Assembly (NCBI GenBank): GCA_030549495.1
Contig: JAUIRK010001056.1
Span: 310,001-374,000 of the forward strand
DNA length: 64,000 bases
Reading direction: 5' to 3'
Origin: Nectonema munidae
Lineage: Eukaryota; Nematomorpha; Nectonematoida; Nectonematidae
Notes under the pieces: generated by a model
The model's input: the letters and a program-made list of their open reading frames with translations, nothing else
Databases searched by the model: none
What the model was told of the DNA's origin: nothing
In this document: one piece after another, positions 1 to 11,707 of the stretch
Numbering within the stretch: the first letter of the stretch is position 1
Layout: each line of letters begins with the position of its first letter
Translations under genes and position numbers: made by a program

Positions 1-392
1 TCTATTTCGGCAGTTTTAAAAACGGTCGATTTGAGACGAAATGATATAGTGATCAATTTCACTTGAAAGATAAAAATGATCATACCAAAATACATTATTT
101 CTTTGGTTTGGAAAACAATTAAACTACCAATTTAAACGGAAAATCAGTTTGAAACCAGAAAAGAAGTGACTAATTTAAACAGGAAAACAATTTCTGATTT
201 TGGTTCAAAATTTCAGAGTAGTTCGATTCGATAAGATTGATAAATTAGGAATCTTGTATCTGTATTTTATGCATGTGAAACAAGAAAGTGTTAAATTTAC
301 CATATTCTTAGAAAAACATATAAGATAATAATTGGAAAAAAGCGTAGATACAAGAAAAAATCTTAAATTTTTAAATATTTTTTGTAGATTCA

Positions 393-472
393 AGTTTCAG
401 ACGTTCTTGTATCGGGTGTTTTGCTTTTCGGGCGTTTTGGTTTCGGACGTTTTGTTTTTAGGCGTTTTGACT
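393..472. repeat. Short imperfect minisatellite
   Basis: About four diverged copies of a 15-17 bp unit with core CGTTTTG followed by a T-rich stretch and a CGG/GGC triplet. It accounts for the short open frame across this stretch, which I do not regard as coding. The rest of 1-1016 is AT-rich and shows no gene I can support. Confidence 0.6.
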
Positions 473-1016
473 CGAATCACAGCATAGAGGCCGTTAAAAT
501 TCTTCACGAAATATGGCGTGTTTTTTCAAATAGAGCGTTCGTTCATTTCACATCCTATTTCCTAAAGTTTTTTGCATTCTTTTATTTATTCGTAGTTTTA
601 TTATTGTAGTATTATTCACTCATTTAGAATAAGCATTGAGAAAAGGAGATTTTTGATCGAGGAATATATGACACTTAAAATTTTCAACGTTTTGTGTGTA
701 TATATAATTTAAAAATATTCTTCAATTGTCGCCATATATGCAAGAAAATTTAAATTTTACATGAATTAGATCTAAATTCTGCATTGTTCGGCCGTAATAG
801 CTGATGCTTGTCAACAATACGCCTTTTTCTTTTTTTCCTCCTCAATTTTATATTTTCTTAAATATAATTTAAGATGTATCACCAGATGACTATTTGATTG
901 GTTATGTAACTTCCTCAGTTAGCTAATTAGCGCAAGGGATGGGGGCGAATTAACGAATTGGCGAGTTTAAAAGGAAGGCAGCATGTAGATGGAGTAAATT
1001 GTAAAGCCTTCAGCAA

Positions 1017-1022
1017 TTTATT
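1017..1022 (-). promoter_or_regulatory. Poly(A) signal of the minus-strand host gene
   Basis: AATAAA on the minus strand, about 33 nt past the stop codon of the exon ending at 1055. Its position fits the end of a compact 3' UTR. Confidence 0.6.
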
Positions 1023-1054
1023 AAGAAATGAAAGTGTTTACATCTATTACTTAT

Positions 1055-1650
1055 TCACCAATACATCAACGGCATCAATTTTTTAACGGGAACATTCAAA
1101 TATTTTGACAAAGTCCTCATGTTTTTTCGGCGTATCGCAGTCATAACTTTGGACTTTTGTGAAACCATTTTCGATTCATCTTTGGTCGACTTCAACTTTT
1201 GTCTAAGCTGATGACGTTGGCTTTCGCATTTGTTCGTGAAATTTCTCTTGGGTGTGGAAAGCTGCTTAGCTCTCTTCCTCTGCATCTGCCTTTCTAATTT
1301 TGCAATTTCTGACATTTGTTTAAGCGAACTATTTTGTAGCAGGTTGTCTAAAAATAGCACTATATCTTCTAAAGACTTCTGGTTAAAAAGATTGAATAAG
1401 AGATCAGAAAATGGATCTAATTTTTTATTAGATTTTCTTTTATCTTTCTTCTGCTCTAGAGTATACTTTTCTAATTTCCTCGACTAAATAAAGAAGTGCA
1501 TATAAGGCAAAAAAAAACATATTTTTAAGATTTACATAAATTTCCTTACAAAATCTTCAATGGGCTTCAAGATTTCCTTTTTATTAGTAGGACTTCTAAA
1601 AAACTCCGCCCTAAATTCTCTAAAAGTTTGAACACATTGATCCAGATCAT
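1055..1650 (-). CDS. Last two exons of an unrecognised host protein
   Basis: Two minus-strand exons read in one frame. Exon 1650-1550 (101 nt) is bounded by an acceptor (ATAATTTAG) and a donor (GTAAGG). Exon 1483-1055 (429 nt) follows an acceptor (TTTATTTAG), stays open for 142 codons and ends in a stop with AATAAA shortly after. The joined C-terminal piece is about 175 residues, strongly basic and charged, with a phenylalanine-rich start (FREFRAEFF) and Lys/Arg/Gln-rich helical-looking stretches later. No catalytic motif, membrane segment or signal peptide is visible. I do not recognise the family; a nuclear or scaffold-type protein would fit the composition, but that is a guess. The 9275-9334 exon joins upstream in the correct phase. 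Confidence 0.62.
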
Positions 1651-2500
1651 CTAAATTATAAAGAAGGATGGATCAATTTTTTAGTATATAATATATTGAA
1701 CAAATTTGATTTGGATGTCAAAAACAATTTTTTGGTTGTTTATAAAATAAATTTTTTTATTTCATATTTTATACAATTCAAATTTATTTTTTAGAGAAAC
1801 TTGAATTACCTTGCTTATGGGTTTTTTTGTAGATTTCATCCGATCAAAATTTCCAATAACCCCAACTTCCTATATAATTTTGACTAAAAATAATATCAAT
1901 TCAAAATTTCTATTAAAATGTTTTTTTCATAAATTTTAAATTTTATAAAAAAGTTAACTTGTAAAAAAAATGTTTCCATAAAAATAAAAAAAATAAAAAA
2001 TTACTTTTATAGATTTAACATTTTATAAAAAATTTTTAAATATTCCCTTTCCTCCCTACAAAAAAAGGAATAGATGGGTAGGATAGTAAAGATTTTTTAC
2101 GCTTCTTGCTTTTACGTTTCTAGGATATCATGTAGTGTCAATTGTTAAGCATATCAAACGCCATTTTAAAGCCAGTTTAGATCGATGTTGCTAATTGGCA
2201 AATTGCGAACATTGATTTTTGGAACCCATTATTATGTACACCACTATTGAACGTTCAAATATATATTGTAAAAACCCAAAAACTTATACCAATCCAAGTT
2301 TTTCATGGTTCTCTTTTAGCTTTACCGCTTATTCAAAGCTTCCATATATTTTTATGTTACGAATTTTGTTCCAAAAGATATTTTTAGTAATCACGATTTA
2401 TCATAATATTTTGTTTGTTGTCTTTGTTTTTAACTAAAAATATATAATTACATATTACTATATAAAATTTTATTTTAACCAAAAATACAATTATATATAA
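1651..2500 (-). other. AT-rich intron sequence
   Basis: Inferred intron between the 1550-1650 exon and the next exon at 9275-9334, up to the start of the inserted LINE. Long A and T runs; nothing else identifiable. Confidence 0.4.
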
Positions 2501-2533
2501 AGATTTTATTTTCTTTCTATATATTTATACTTA

Positions 2534-3568
2534 ATGTGTGATTCAGATATTCATAAGGTAATTGAAGTCGCAAAATTAGGAGGTATAAAATCTCTTCTAA
2601 GTAGAGATATTTCTAAAGAAAGCTTAGGTAATGCTCTTATTTATTTAATTGATAAACAACATTCAGAATCTATGATTGATATAAGCAATAAACTCGATAA
2701 TATTGGAACTAAGATAACAGAGCTAAGTAGCCGGTCTACCAACTCTGGTTTATCATCTATAAGTCATTTATCGTATAGCCAAGTAGTTGAAAATAGTTCT
2801 AAAACCAAGAAAGTCTATAATTATAAGCCTTCTTTATCAGTTAAGATTCCCAAGTTTTTTGATAATTCTAATGATAATTTTACATCATGTATAAACAAAA
2901 AACTTAAGCCAGCCTATAATAAACTGTGTTTAAAAAACTGTAAAAAGACTAATGATAATTCTTTAATTCTTGAGACCTCTAATGATAATAATTTAGTTCA
3001 TCTTAAATCTGTCTTAACTGCTAGTTACTTCAAATTTGAAGATGTAAAACAAAAATTGCCTTATTTTTGTTTGAAAAATATCCCAAATGAGATGAATTTT
3101 GACAAAATAAAGGAATTTATCTCTAGTCAGAATAATATAAAATTAGAAGATATTTTAAACATGTTTAAGCTACCAACCATTTCTAAGTCGCATTATAATA
3201 TAGCTATTAAGTTTAGTAAGGCATCGATCAAGTTATTATTTCCCAATAAACATATATATATTGGATGTTATGCATTTAATTTAGAACTTCTTCGTTCATT
3301 TGTTAAAATTTGTTATAAATGTAACAAGTTTGATCATATTGCTTCAGATTGCAGATCCAGTACACCCGTTTGTAGATATTGTAGTTTAGATCATTTTTCT
3401 AAAGACTGTTGTAAATCAAATCCTGTTATCTGTTCTAGATGTTCAAGTTTTAAATTACCTTTTTCACATATATGCAACTCTAGTGACTGTACATCCCTTA
3501 ATTCTGAAAAAGAAAAGCGTAATATAATGAACGAATTGAATCTTAAGTATATTTTAGATGAATATTAA
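2534..3568 (+). CDS. LINE ORF1, nucleic-acid-binding protein
   Basis: A 344-residue open frame. The C-terminal part (about residues 258-315) carries CCHC zinc knuckles: the first has the spacing C-x2-C-x4-H-x4-C (CYKCNKFDHIASDC), followed by two further Cys/His clusters. The N-terminal half is Ser/Asn/Lys-rich and has no domain I can name. In this LINE group ORF1 binds the element RNA and acts as a chaperone in the ribonucleoprotein; that role comes from the family, not from this sequence. The frame is intact. It ends 11 nt inside the start of ORF2, which suggests coupled termination and re-initiation. Confidence 0.85.
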   Translation: MCDSDIHKVIEVAKLGGIKSLLSRDISKESLGNALIYLIDKQHSESMIDISNKLDNIGTKITELSSRSTNSGLSSISHLSYSQVVENSSKTKKVYNYKPSLSVKIPKFFDNSNDNFTSCINKKLKPAYNKLCLKNCKKTNDNSLILETSNDNNLVHLKSVLTASYFKFEDVKQKLPYFCLKNIPNEMNFDKIKEFISSQNNIKLEDILNMFKLPTISKSHYNIAIKFSKASIKLLFPNKHIYIGCYAFNLELLRSFVKICYKCNKFDHIASDCRSSTPVCRYCSLDHFSKDCCKSNPVICSRCSSFKLPFSHICNSSDCTSLNSEKEKRNIMNELNLKYILDEY

Positions 3569-6092
3569 TGATGTCATTTCTTTGAATGAAAGTAATAATT
3601 TTTCTTGTAGTTTAAATTGTCGTAAGAGTATTAATAAACTAATGAAATTTGATGAATTTTCTAACTGTAATGAAAAATTTTTTGACTTGTTTTTCGCTTC
3701 ACATTTTAAAGACCAGTGTATGTTATATGACTTTAATTCATCTAAATTTGCCAATCTATATACAAATTTAAACTTGTTTAATTTTAATGTAATTAGTCTT
3801 AACATCCAATCCCTGAAACCAAAATATGATTTGTTAAAATATCTGATTTCCATATTCGAATCACATAACAATTATCCACTTCACGTCATTTGTCTTCAGG
3901 AACTTTGGATAGATAAAATTAAATTTAGATCCTTCGAAATAGAAAACTATAAGTTTGTTTTTATGCCACCTATGCTTAGCTCTCATAGCGGATTAGGATT
4001 TTATGTTCATAATAGTGTAAAATTCACAATTTGCAATAGTGTTCACTCTAGCAATTTTTTTGAAGTTTTTACCATTTCTATTTCATTAGATAAATATAAC
4101 AGCATATTTATTAACAATATTTATCGTAAGCCCACATTAGTTCATAGCAATATTGAAGCATTCTTCTATGACTTTGAGTATTTCCTGACTAATTATAAGC
4201 ATGATTTCAAATCAAGTGTTTTTTTAGGTGATTTTAATTTTGATCTTAGCAAAATTGATAATGACAGATTTGTCCAAGCCTTTATGGATATTATGCTGTC
4301 ATATGGTTTTCAACCGTTAATATCTAAATTAACAAGACCTAACAGTGAAACTATATTAGATAATATATACGCTCCGACATCTTATTATCAAAACAAAGCT
4401 TTTAATATTTTATTTGATATATCCGATCACCTACCTATTTTAGCGACATTTAAAGTTTCGTTTAACATTAACAAGTACCCATTAAAAAAAAAGTTTGATA
4501 AAAATTCCTTTTTGCTTGATATTGCTAATTTTAATTGGTATCACTACCTGAAGCATGACTTTGACAATCCTAATAATTATTTTGAAAAATTTAATACTAT
4601 GCTTTCAAGCTTTGTAAATAGCAATACAAAACTGATAAAATCAAGTAGAGCGTCTTATTATACCAACCCTAAAAATCCCTGGATTGACAAACATATACTG
4701 AATTTAATTAGACAACGTAATTTGATTTTTTTTAAACTGAAGACCAAATTTTGTACTGATTTGAAACATAAGTATATTTCAATTAGAAATGAAATAAAAT
4801 ATAAGATTAAATCACTAAAAATTCAATTTTTCAAGGAAACATTTTCGAATAAGTCATGTCCTAAACAAATTTGGCAAGAGATTAATAAATTGATCAATCC
4901 TTCTATTGATTCGAATATTGTGTTGAGAATTGACAATAAATTGATTGATAATAGTCATACTATATCTAACTATTTTAATTATAAGTTTTCTCATTCTATC
5001 GCATGTTCTAAACCTGTAGGTGACTTCTCAAATTATGTGAAGCAATCTTCCATCCACTTTGACTACCAAAAGTTTTCCATGAATGACATTCTTTTAGCAG
5101 TAAAAGATATCAAAATGAATCATTCTGCTGATGTTTACGGTCTCTCAATTTCTCATATTAAAATTTGTATTAATATTATTGCTAAATTCATGTTAATTGG
5201 TTACAATTCTTGCTTGGAATATTCCATTTTCCCTGATTCTTTTAAACTTAGCATAGTTCACCCAATCTTCAAAAAAGGGGATAAAAATAACCCAGACAAT
5301 TACCGCCCTATCTCTATAGTACCAATTTTGTCTAAAATATTTGAAAAGTTATTATATTCTCAACTAGTTTCTTTTTTTGAAAGTAATGAAACACTATATA
5401 AATTTCAATTTGGCTTCCGTAATCTCCACAACACACAGTCACTTCTTATTTGTTTAATCGATGAAATTATTCAGAATTTTGAGTCAGGTCAAAGTGTGCT
5501 TACATTTTTCATTGATTTCTCAAGAGCCTTTGATAATGTTTCTCACTCTATTTTACTGAAAAAACTTGCCCTTTATGGTATCGGCACTAAATCTCTATCT
5601 CTTTTATCTTCTTACTTTTACCATAGACGCCAAACAGTAATTGTTGATAAATTTCATTCTAACGTTTTGCCCGTCACGTGTGGGGTTCCACAGGGTTCGA
5701 TACTCGGCCCGTTGATGTTTCTTATATATCTAAATGATATACATAATTCAAATGTTCATTTAAAATTTTTCATATTCGCTGATGATTTAACTATAACCTT
5801 ACCCATTGCACACAATAAAACTCTAGAATACGTTATACAGCAAACGGATAAACTTTTTGAGTGGTGTCAAGCTAACTGTATGACGATTAATTACGAAAAA
5901 TCCAAGGCTATGCTTTTTAATAGGAAAAAATCTCTAAAGCTTGACTTTTCTAATTTTGTTTTTGATCTAGTTAAAAGTTACACTTTATTAGGCATAGTTA
6001 TAGATGATGATTTAAAATGGAAGCGACACATTTCATATACTAACACTAAATTAAGTAAAATCATAGGTATTTTTAAATGTTATAATAATTTC
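3558..6092 (+). CDS. LINE ORF2, endonuclease and RT part (before insertion)
   Basis: The N-terminal, uninterrupted part of ORF2. An apurinic-like endonuclease comes first: SLNIQS, the acidic LQELW, GDFNFDL and the terminal SDHLPI are all present. The reverse transcriptase follows, with FKKGDKNNPDNYRPIS, FIDFSRAFDNVSH, GVPQGSILGP and the catalytic FADDL. Together these nick the target and copy the element RNA at the nick. The true frame stops being LINE sequence at the target duplication ATAATTTC (6085-6092); the extra residues up to 6155 come from the inserted element. The start ATG lies inside the last codons of ORF1, overlapping it by 11 nt. Confidence 0.88.
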
Positions 6093-7361
6093 GGTTCTAG
6101 GAAAGTCTCTGAAGTCGGAAAATCACTGAAGTTCCATGGAAAATCTATGAAGTAATAATTTTTCACGCTTTGTGCATAAGGCGCTCCTCCCTCTCTCTAG
6201 CTGGCCTATCTTCCTCTGTGTTACATTTTCTCTTTCACTTTTCTTACTCACCAAAGTGTGACATCTACGCCAATATCACTTACGCTGGGAAACAATTTAT
6301 AAAGAGATGAGGAAATTCAATGTTTTATTTCAATTAACATCCATCATTACTATTTGGTAATATTAACTCGGGCATTTTATTAGCACAAAAGTTGTACTAT
6401 TATTTTCACATGTGTGGATTTTCCCACAATCATTCTCGCCCTCCTTACTTATTGCATTAGTGCTGCGATAAGAATATTCTCCATTTTTACTATACGTTTA
6501 ACCTTTAAGTTTTATACAGCTTCAAATTTCAAAAAAGAAATTTTTCTCTAAAATTTTAAAATCACATGAAAATATTAATATTTACAGACAGCCAACCAAA
6601 ATCTATAAATTCATGTTCTAAAATTTAGTTTTTATTACTTTAAGTCTTAGAAGGTTTTTGAAAGAGGTTTTTAAAAATTAATAAACTACATTTTAGAATT
6701 ATATCTCGAAAAATATTTTGAAAGATATTGCTAATAAAAAAACAAAAAGAATCTTTTTCTAAAGGAGTATATGTAATTGCCTAGTTTGCCCCTCCCCGTT
6801 GACGACCAGAATAATCAGACGATATCTAATGTAAAGCAGAAGATTTGTATTAAAGAGCTTTGATAAACGCAGACGATTTTATTTTTGTAAAGTCGACTAT
6901 AGTCGGCATCGGGCGTTAACGGGTTAATGTTAAAAGTAAAGCAATAAAAGTATCCATAGTGGCTTAAAAATTTTTTGATGTCTTTTTTCCTGTTTTTTTA
7001 TATTAAATATAAACACCGATAAATTTTACTATGTAGAGTTCGGGCCCCTCTATCAGAATTATAATTGCGCCCCGCAATTCCTAACATTTTTTAATTGCTC
7101 CCGAGTAAGCGGACATTTCTGTTTTTTTGTGGACTGTTTACCTTAATGTTTTAACAGTTTTGGGATCATATGAAGAACAACCAACCCAACAATTTTGGGG
7201 TGGCTATTCTTCAGAAGAGAGATTTTAGGGTGGCTATTCTTCAGTTGAGTTTTATATTTATTTAAACTTTGAAATGTGTATTGTATAATTAAATCGAGCG
7301 TATACTAAACAAATTGTTTTTAATCGGATTACACTGATACTGATTTCCTGAAAACATACTA

Positions 7362-7766
7362 CCGTATATACCCATGTAATGTTCGATATTTGAAGACCAA
7401 TTTTATGGCCTAAAATTTAGAGGTCGACCATTACATGGGGTATAGTTTTCGAATTTCTTTTTTCAAATTCCAATTTTCTTAGCTTCCTTCAGGGCAAAAA
7501 TTCTTATAGCTCCCTGTGATATTACATTGCTAATAGTTATTACCGGTAAATGTCAATCTTAGACTAGGCTACGGTACCGACTCTTTGTTTTTTTATGAAA
7601 TTTAGGCATAATGCCAAGCACTGAATGTTAACATAGCCTAGGCTTGGGCTATTGTTAGAATCAAGACTCGAACATTACATGGAGTATATGTTAAAATCCA
7701 AAAATATGCAGTTAAAAATGGGGGTCGACCATTTCATGGGGTAGAACATTACACGGGTATATACGG
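7362..7766. mobile_element. 405-bp MITE with TA target sites, nested
   Basis: The left end CCGTATATACCCATGTAATG and the inverted right end match over about 23 bp with one difference, and each is flanked by TA. A second pair of related motifs (GGTCGACCATTACATGGGG and GGTCGACCATTTCATGGGG) lies in the same orientation near both ends. The TA duplication suggests the Tc1/mariner/pogo group. No coding sequence. It sits within the 6093-8565 element and is therefore younger, or was carried with it. Confidence 0.8.
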
Positions 7767-8269
7767 TATATATAATCACTAGTATATATTTAATCTTATA
7801 ACACTGTATAATCTTGAAACAATATCCTATTTTGCAAGTCAGCTATATAATATTATAGATGTATACTTATTGTTTATTTTTTTAATTCTTCTCACATGAA
7901 TTTTCAAGATTTTATTTTGCCTTTACTAAATCAAAATTATAATATTTTAGTTTTTACTAAATAAATTTTTTTAATTTTGCTTCAGTGGTATATTCTGTAT
8001 AATATTATTGGAAAACTATTTGGGGTGGTGGTCCTTCAAAAGGGTCATGCGGGGTGGTTGTCCCCCAATCGTAACTTGCTACTAAAATTGTGGTCGTTAT
8101 TCTTCATCTGTTTTATATTAATCTTTCGATTGTGTATCTTTTCTAATAATAATAATAATGATTTTTTAATGTTTTTCAAATAATTAATTTATGTTACTTA
8201 AACCAGGAGAATCAAGATGTACTTAATTTGAGTAAATGGCCCAGATACTCATATATTTTTTAAAATTGT

Positions 8270-8302
8270 ACTCGCCGTTGAAAAAGTTTGCACACCCCTG
8301 GT
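8270..8302. mobile_element. Solo hAT-like terminus
   Basis: The inverted sequence begins CAGGGGTGTGCAAACTTT, the usual start of many hAT terminal repeats. No partner end or 8-bp duplication was found nearby, so it is listed as a fragment. Confidence 0.35.
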
Positions 8303-8573
8303 TAAAGTCTATTTTTTCTTCATAAGAACGCTTACACTTTAGTGAGTGAAGATTCACTTTGAGCTATGAAGCTTTAAACTTTCTCATCTCTTTTATAAAT
8401 TGTTTCCTGGCGTTGTGGATATTGGCGTAGATTACACTTTGGGGAGTGAGAAAAGTGACAGAGAAATTGTAACACAAGGGAAGATAGGCCAGCTAGAGAG
8501 AGAGAAGGCGACTTATGCACAAAGAACTTCAGAGATTTTCCGACTTCAGAGATTCTCCGTCAACGATAATTTC

Positions 8574-9105
8574 TTTCCTACAGACACTAAAATTTTGTTA
8601 TATAATTCATTTTTTCTATCATATATAAATTATGGCATACTAGTTTGGGGACACCAAAATCTTTCTTTACTATATAAGTCACAAAAAAAAGTTTTAAGAC
8701 TAATTTTTAATATACATTATATCGCGCATACTGATGAGCTTTTTTATAAATCAAACATTGAAAATTGCTGACCTATTTTATTATAACCTACTACTTTTTA
8801 CCTATAAACTATTTAACAATTATTTACCTAAAATATTTAACTCTTTCATTTGTTTTAACGATGATCTTAATATGTATTATAATTTACGTGACAATAATAA
8901 AGCAGTGATGCCATTTTATAAAACCAAAGCAAATTCCCAGTCTATTAAATATAAATTACCACATTGTTGGAACTCCATCCTACCTAATTCATGCTATATA
9001 TACATGCCCATCAGTCTCTTCAAAAAAACAATTAAACAACATTATATTAATCATTATAATACTCAGTGTAATATAAAAAAATGTTTTTCTTGTCATCGAA
9101 CTTAA
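8574..9105 (+). CDS. LINE ORF2, C-terminal part (after insertion)
   Basis: The continuation of ORF2 past the nested element. It starts FPTDTKILLYNSFF and runs through the conserved post-RT region YINYGILVWG, then KKVLRLIF. The frame shifts once near 8760 (from the reading ending NIENC to the one starting TLKIADLF) and then continues to the stop at 9103-9105, ending in a Cys/His-bearing tail (KKCFSCHRT). So even without the insertion this copy carries one coding break. Confidence 0.8.
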
Positions 9106-9274
9106 ATATACGTTATAAATGTATATCCGTCATTTATGTGCATAATACTTACATATATATACTCAATTTAATTTATATAAATACATATATCTATGTAATT
9201 TGTTTGTCTTATCATCCTTTCTGGAAATTTTGAAATTGTAATTTTTATATCAATGCTATGATATATATACTTAC

Positions 9275-9334
9275 TAACGTAATGTTTGGGTTGTTTTCTT
9301 TCCAGCGGCTTTCTGGCCTTTAGAAGCTCCTGCT
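9275..9334 (-). CDS. Upstream exon of the same unrecognised host gene
   Basis: A 58-60 nt minus-strand exon between an acceptor (ATTTGAG, or 2 nt further in) and a perfect donor GTAAGT. Its last base (A) plus the first two bases of the 1650-1550 exon (AT) make an Asn codon, giving a continuous reading across the junction (KHYV-N-DLDQCVQ). The other two frames give a stop, within the exon or at the junction. The exon is richer in G+C than its flanks. The intron to the next exon would be about 7.6 kb and contains the whole LINE. Confidence 0.5.
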
Positions 9335-10700
9335 CTCAAATATAAAAAGAGATTTTTATATCAAATTTCAATATTTTATTTTACTATAATGTACTTTGTG
9401 TGCTATCATGTTGATTTTTGTTGCGAATAAATTCTTTTCTTCTTCTTCTTCTTATTGTAAATAAATACTTTTCCTTGAAACATTTTTACACAAATCGAAG
9501 AAGAGGATGTGTGGAGGCTGAGAAATTGATCAAAAAGGATCGACTCATAACACGGTAAAATACACGATTTATCCCTTTGAGGACCAGGGTGACTCGAATG
9601 CACACGAGGAATGAAACTTTAACTTTAAGACTGCTGAAGACTTAAAAACTAATTGTTTGCTTCCTTTTCAATGGAATCTTATATATATTTAGAGGAAAGA
9701 ATTTTCATTTTTAGTGAAGCTCGCGTCGAACTGGTTCTAAATCGATTATAGATATCAAATTCCATTAAAAATGAAGCCAGTTTCAACAGAATGCTGGTCC
9801 TGAAAATGGTAGTGCTTTTACAAATGAAATTTTATACTTTTTGAAAAGAAAGAACGAGAAAAAAAGGTAAATAAGTGTTTTTACAATTGTGATCGCTTTT
9901 TAAAAATGAAGCTGGCTTGAAGAGGCATCCAGAGGATGTGAGGATGAGAAAGAAAAAGAGAGTGTACGGCATTTGGGAGGCGTTCTTGTTGAAAGTAAAT
10001 ACACCCTTCTTCCTATTATTTATTTCAATTGAGACTATTAACCTAGATAATGAAAACCTCATTTTTCATTTCCTATCCTCCATTTTTAATGATGTATACG
10101 TTTTGAAAAGGCTGTATAACCTACTAAGAGTGCACTGTTTCCCACTTTTTACGCCTTTTTACTCCACATTCGCTCATACCTGTCAAAGGGCAAAAATCAA
10201 AATAAAAAATCGCCTGAATAGTCGTCTGTCACAGAAATTTTAAGATATGTACAAACAGACAAAATAGTTATAGATAAAAAAAATTCGATTTCACTCAATC
10301 AAATCAAACATCTCATATTAACCAATTAAGGCCTAGGTATTTAAAAAACTAATCGCGCGCTTTTTTTAAATGACATAAGTAGACGACTTTACTTTTGTTG
10401 GAGAGATGTGTCACATTGGACCTTAACGGCGTAAAACTTAAACCGTATACTGTGATAATTAGTCGTGTGATTCGCTGTGTGAAAATGTTGTTATTATTAC
10501 TTGAGTGTATACGCGTCTAGACCTGTCTACACTCCGATTCAGCTTTAAATTTTTTTAAAGAATTTTTTTTTTTTTTTAAATTTTTTTTAAATTTTTTTTT
10601 GCTTGCAATCTTTATATTATAGATTAGTTCGGTCCGCCCGTATGCTTAATGGTGGACTCCAATTATATTCTTAAGATTAATAAAGAGAGCTCTCAGCCAG
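9335..10700. other. Unassigned, with a GC-rich patch
   Basis: Mostly AT-rich. A patch at about 9905-9995 is much richer in G+C and stays open on the plus strand up to a donor-like AAA|GTAAAT (reading ...RHPEDVRMRKKKRVYGIW...). It could be a host exon or a transposon scrap; I cannot decide. I found no convincing further exons of the 1055-9334 gene here. Confidence 0.25.
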
Positions 10701-10704
10701 TTAA

Positions 10705-11190
10705 CCCTATATTAGTGGTTGGGGCGCACCCCCTTCAACTAAGAAAGATTTTGTACCAAATTGGCTAAACCACATCCCTTCAAATTTGGTGACTCTAAAA
10801 TCGCTAGATGCATCTTTTGATGCGATTTTCATGGAAGTTGAATGTTTTCATCATGTTAAAAACTGGGAATCAAAATCAAAATTTTTCAACAAAGTTTTGA
10901 TAGTTAAGGTCCTATATTAGATACTCCCTTGAAAATGTATAATTATATACAGTTTGAACGCATAACACTTTATATACTTAATTTTTTCAATAATCATAGC
11001 TACTTTTTGGAAAATCAAAATATTGATTGATGAGAAATATATCTAATAAAATATTCCTTCAAATTGTACATAAAATATATGTAAATCGGCTATGCTGGTT
11101 TCATTTCCAGATTTAGATTTTGGAAATAAGGTTTGAAAATATCTGTCAGTGCTAATCAAATTTAATTTATCAATTTCGTTACAATTGGAA
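10705..11190. repeat. Left inverted end of the 11.4-kb interval
   Basis: Matches the reverse complement of about 21630-22103 almost throughout, including the landmarks ACGCATAACACTTTATATA and TCAATAATCAT. The inner part (11060-11190) corresponds to one inverted array-B unit. Confidence 0.75.
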
Positions 11191-11707
11191 CTGAAGTGTT
11201 GCCGATAGGCTAGAAAATAGAACGTCTTTTTCTATTACTAATTTTGAATGATTTAATGCTGATATTCTATAATTTTGCAGGATAACTTAACTTTTAAGAA
11301 CTTTTGAAAAGATGTGAAAAACATCAATGATAAAAAAGTTTGGTAATAAAATTCCATAACTTCTGCAGCGGATATATCTTTACTATACTTTTTCATGTTT
11401 AACCTCAGTCAGGCAAACTTTACAGTAAAACCTTTTATTAGATGAAAAAAGCCCAACTATTGTGGAAGTGTTGATATAAAGAAGAAATCTTATATGTATC
11501 GCTTATAACAATTTTAGGCACATTGAATCAAAAAGTGTTAAATAAATTGACTTTATTGACCTAAACTCGAAAAATTTACTTTGATTGACTTAAAAATTTG
11601 AAATTAGTTCAAAAAATTCTAGACTAAACAAGTAAAGATCTTCTTCATAGAGTTTGCTAAACGGAAATAAAAGTTGCCTTTATTGACTTTTACTCGTCCT
11701 GGACTCA

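Larger units (their letters stand above)
6093..8565. mobile_element. 2.47-kb non-autonomous DNA transposon with long TIRs
   Basis: The two ends are inverted copies of roughly 190-220 bp (6093-6312 against about 8375-8565). They share CTCTGAAGTCGGAAAATC, the sequence around CTAGCTGGCCTATCTTCC, and the stretch around CTACGCCAATATC. The identical octamer ATAATTTC lies just outside both ends (6085-6092, 8566-8573). Removing the element plus one octamer restores the LINE reading KCYNNF-FPTDTK exactly, so the borders are certain to the base. Repeats of the TCTGAAGT motif lie near the ends. No transposase frame is present. An 8-bp duplication fits hAT, P or some MULE-like groups; the ends do not look like ordinary hAT termini, so I leave the superfamily open. 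Confidence 0.88.
2500..9250 (+). mobile_element. Jockey/CR1-type LINE carrying a nested DNA element
   Basis: A non-LTR retrotransposon with two ORFs: a CCHC-knuckle ORF1 and an endonuclease plus reverse-transcriptase ORF2. It lies in the opposite orientation inside an intron of the host gene at 1055-9334. Without the 2,473-bp insertion at 6093-8565 the element would be about 4.3 kb. The ends are approximate: I saw no clear poly(A) tail or target duplication, and the right edge is set by the host donor site at about 9270. A relic of the same family lies at 49.6-50.6 kb. The Jockey/CR1 placement rests on ORF layout and RT motifs only. Confidence 0.8.
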
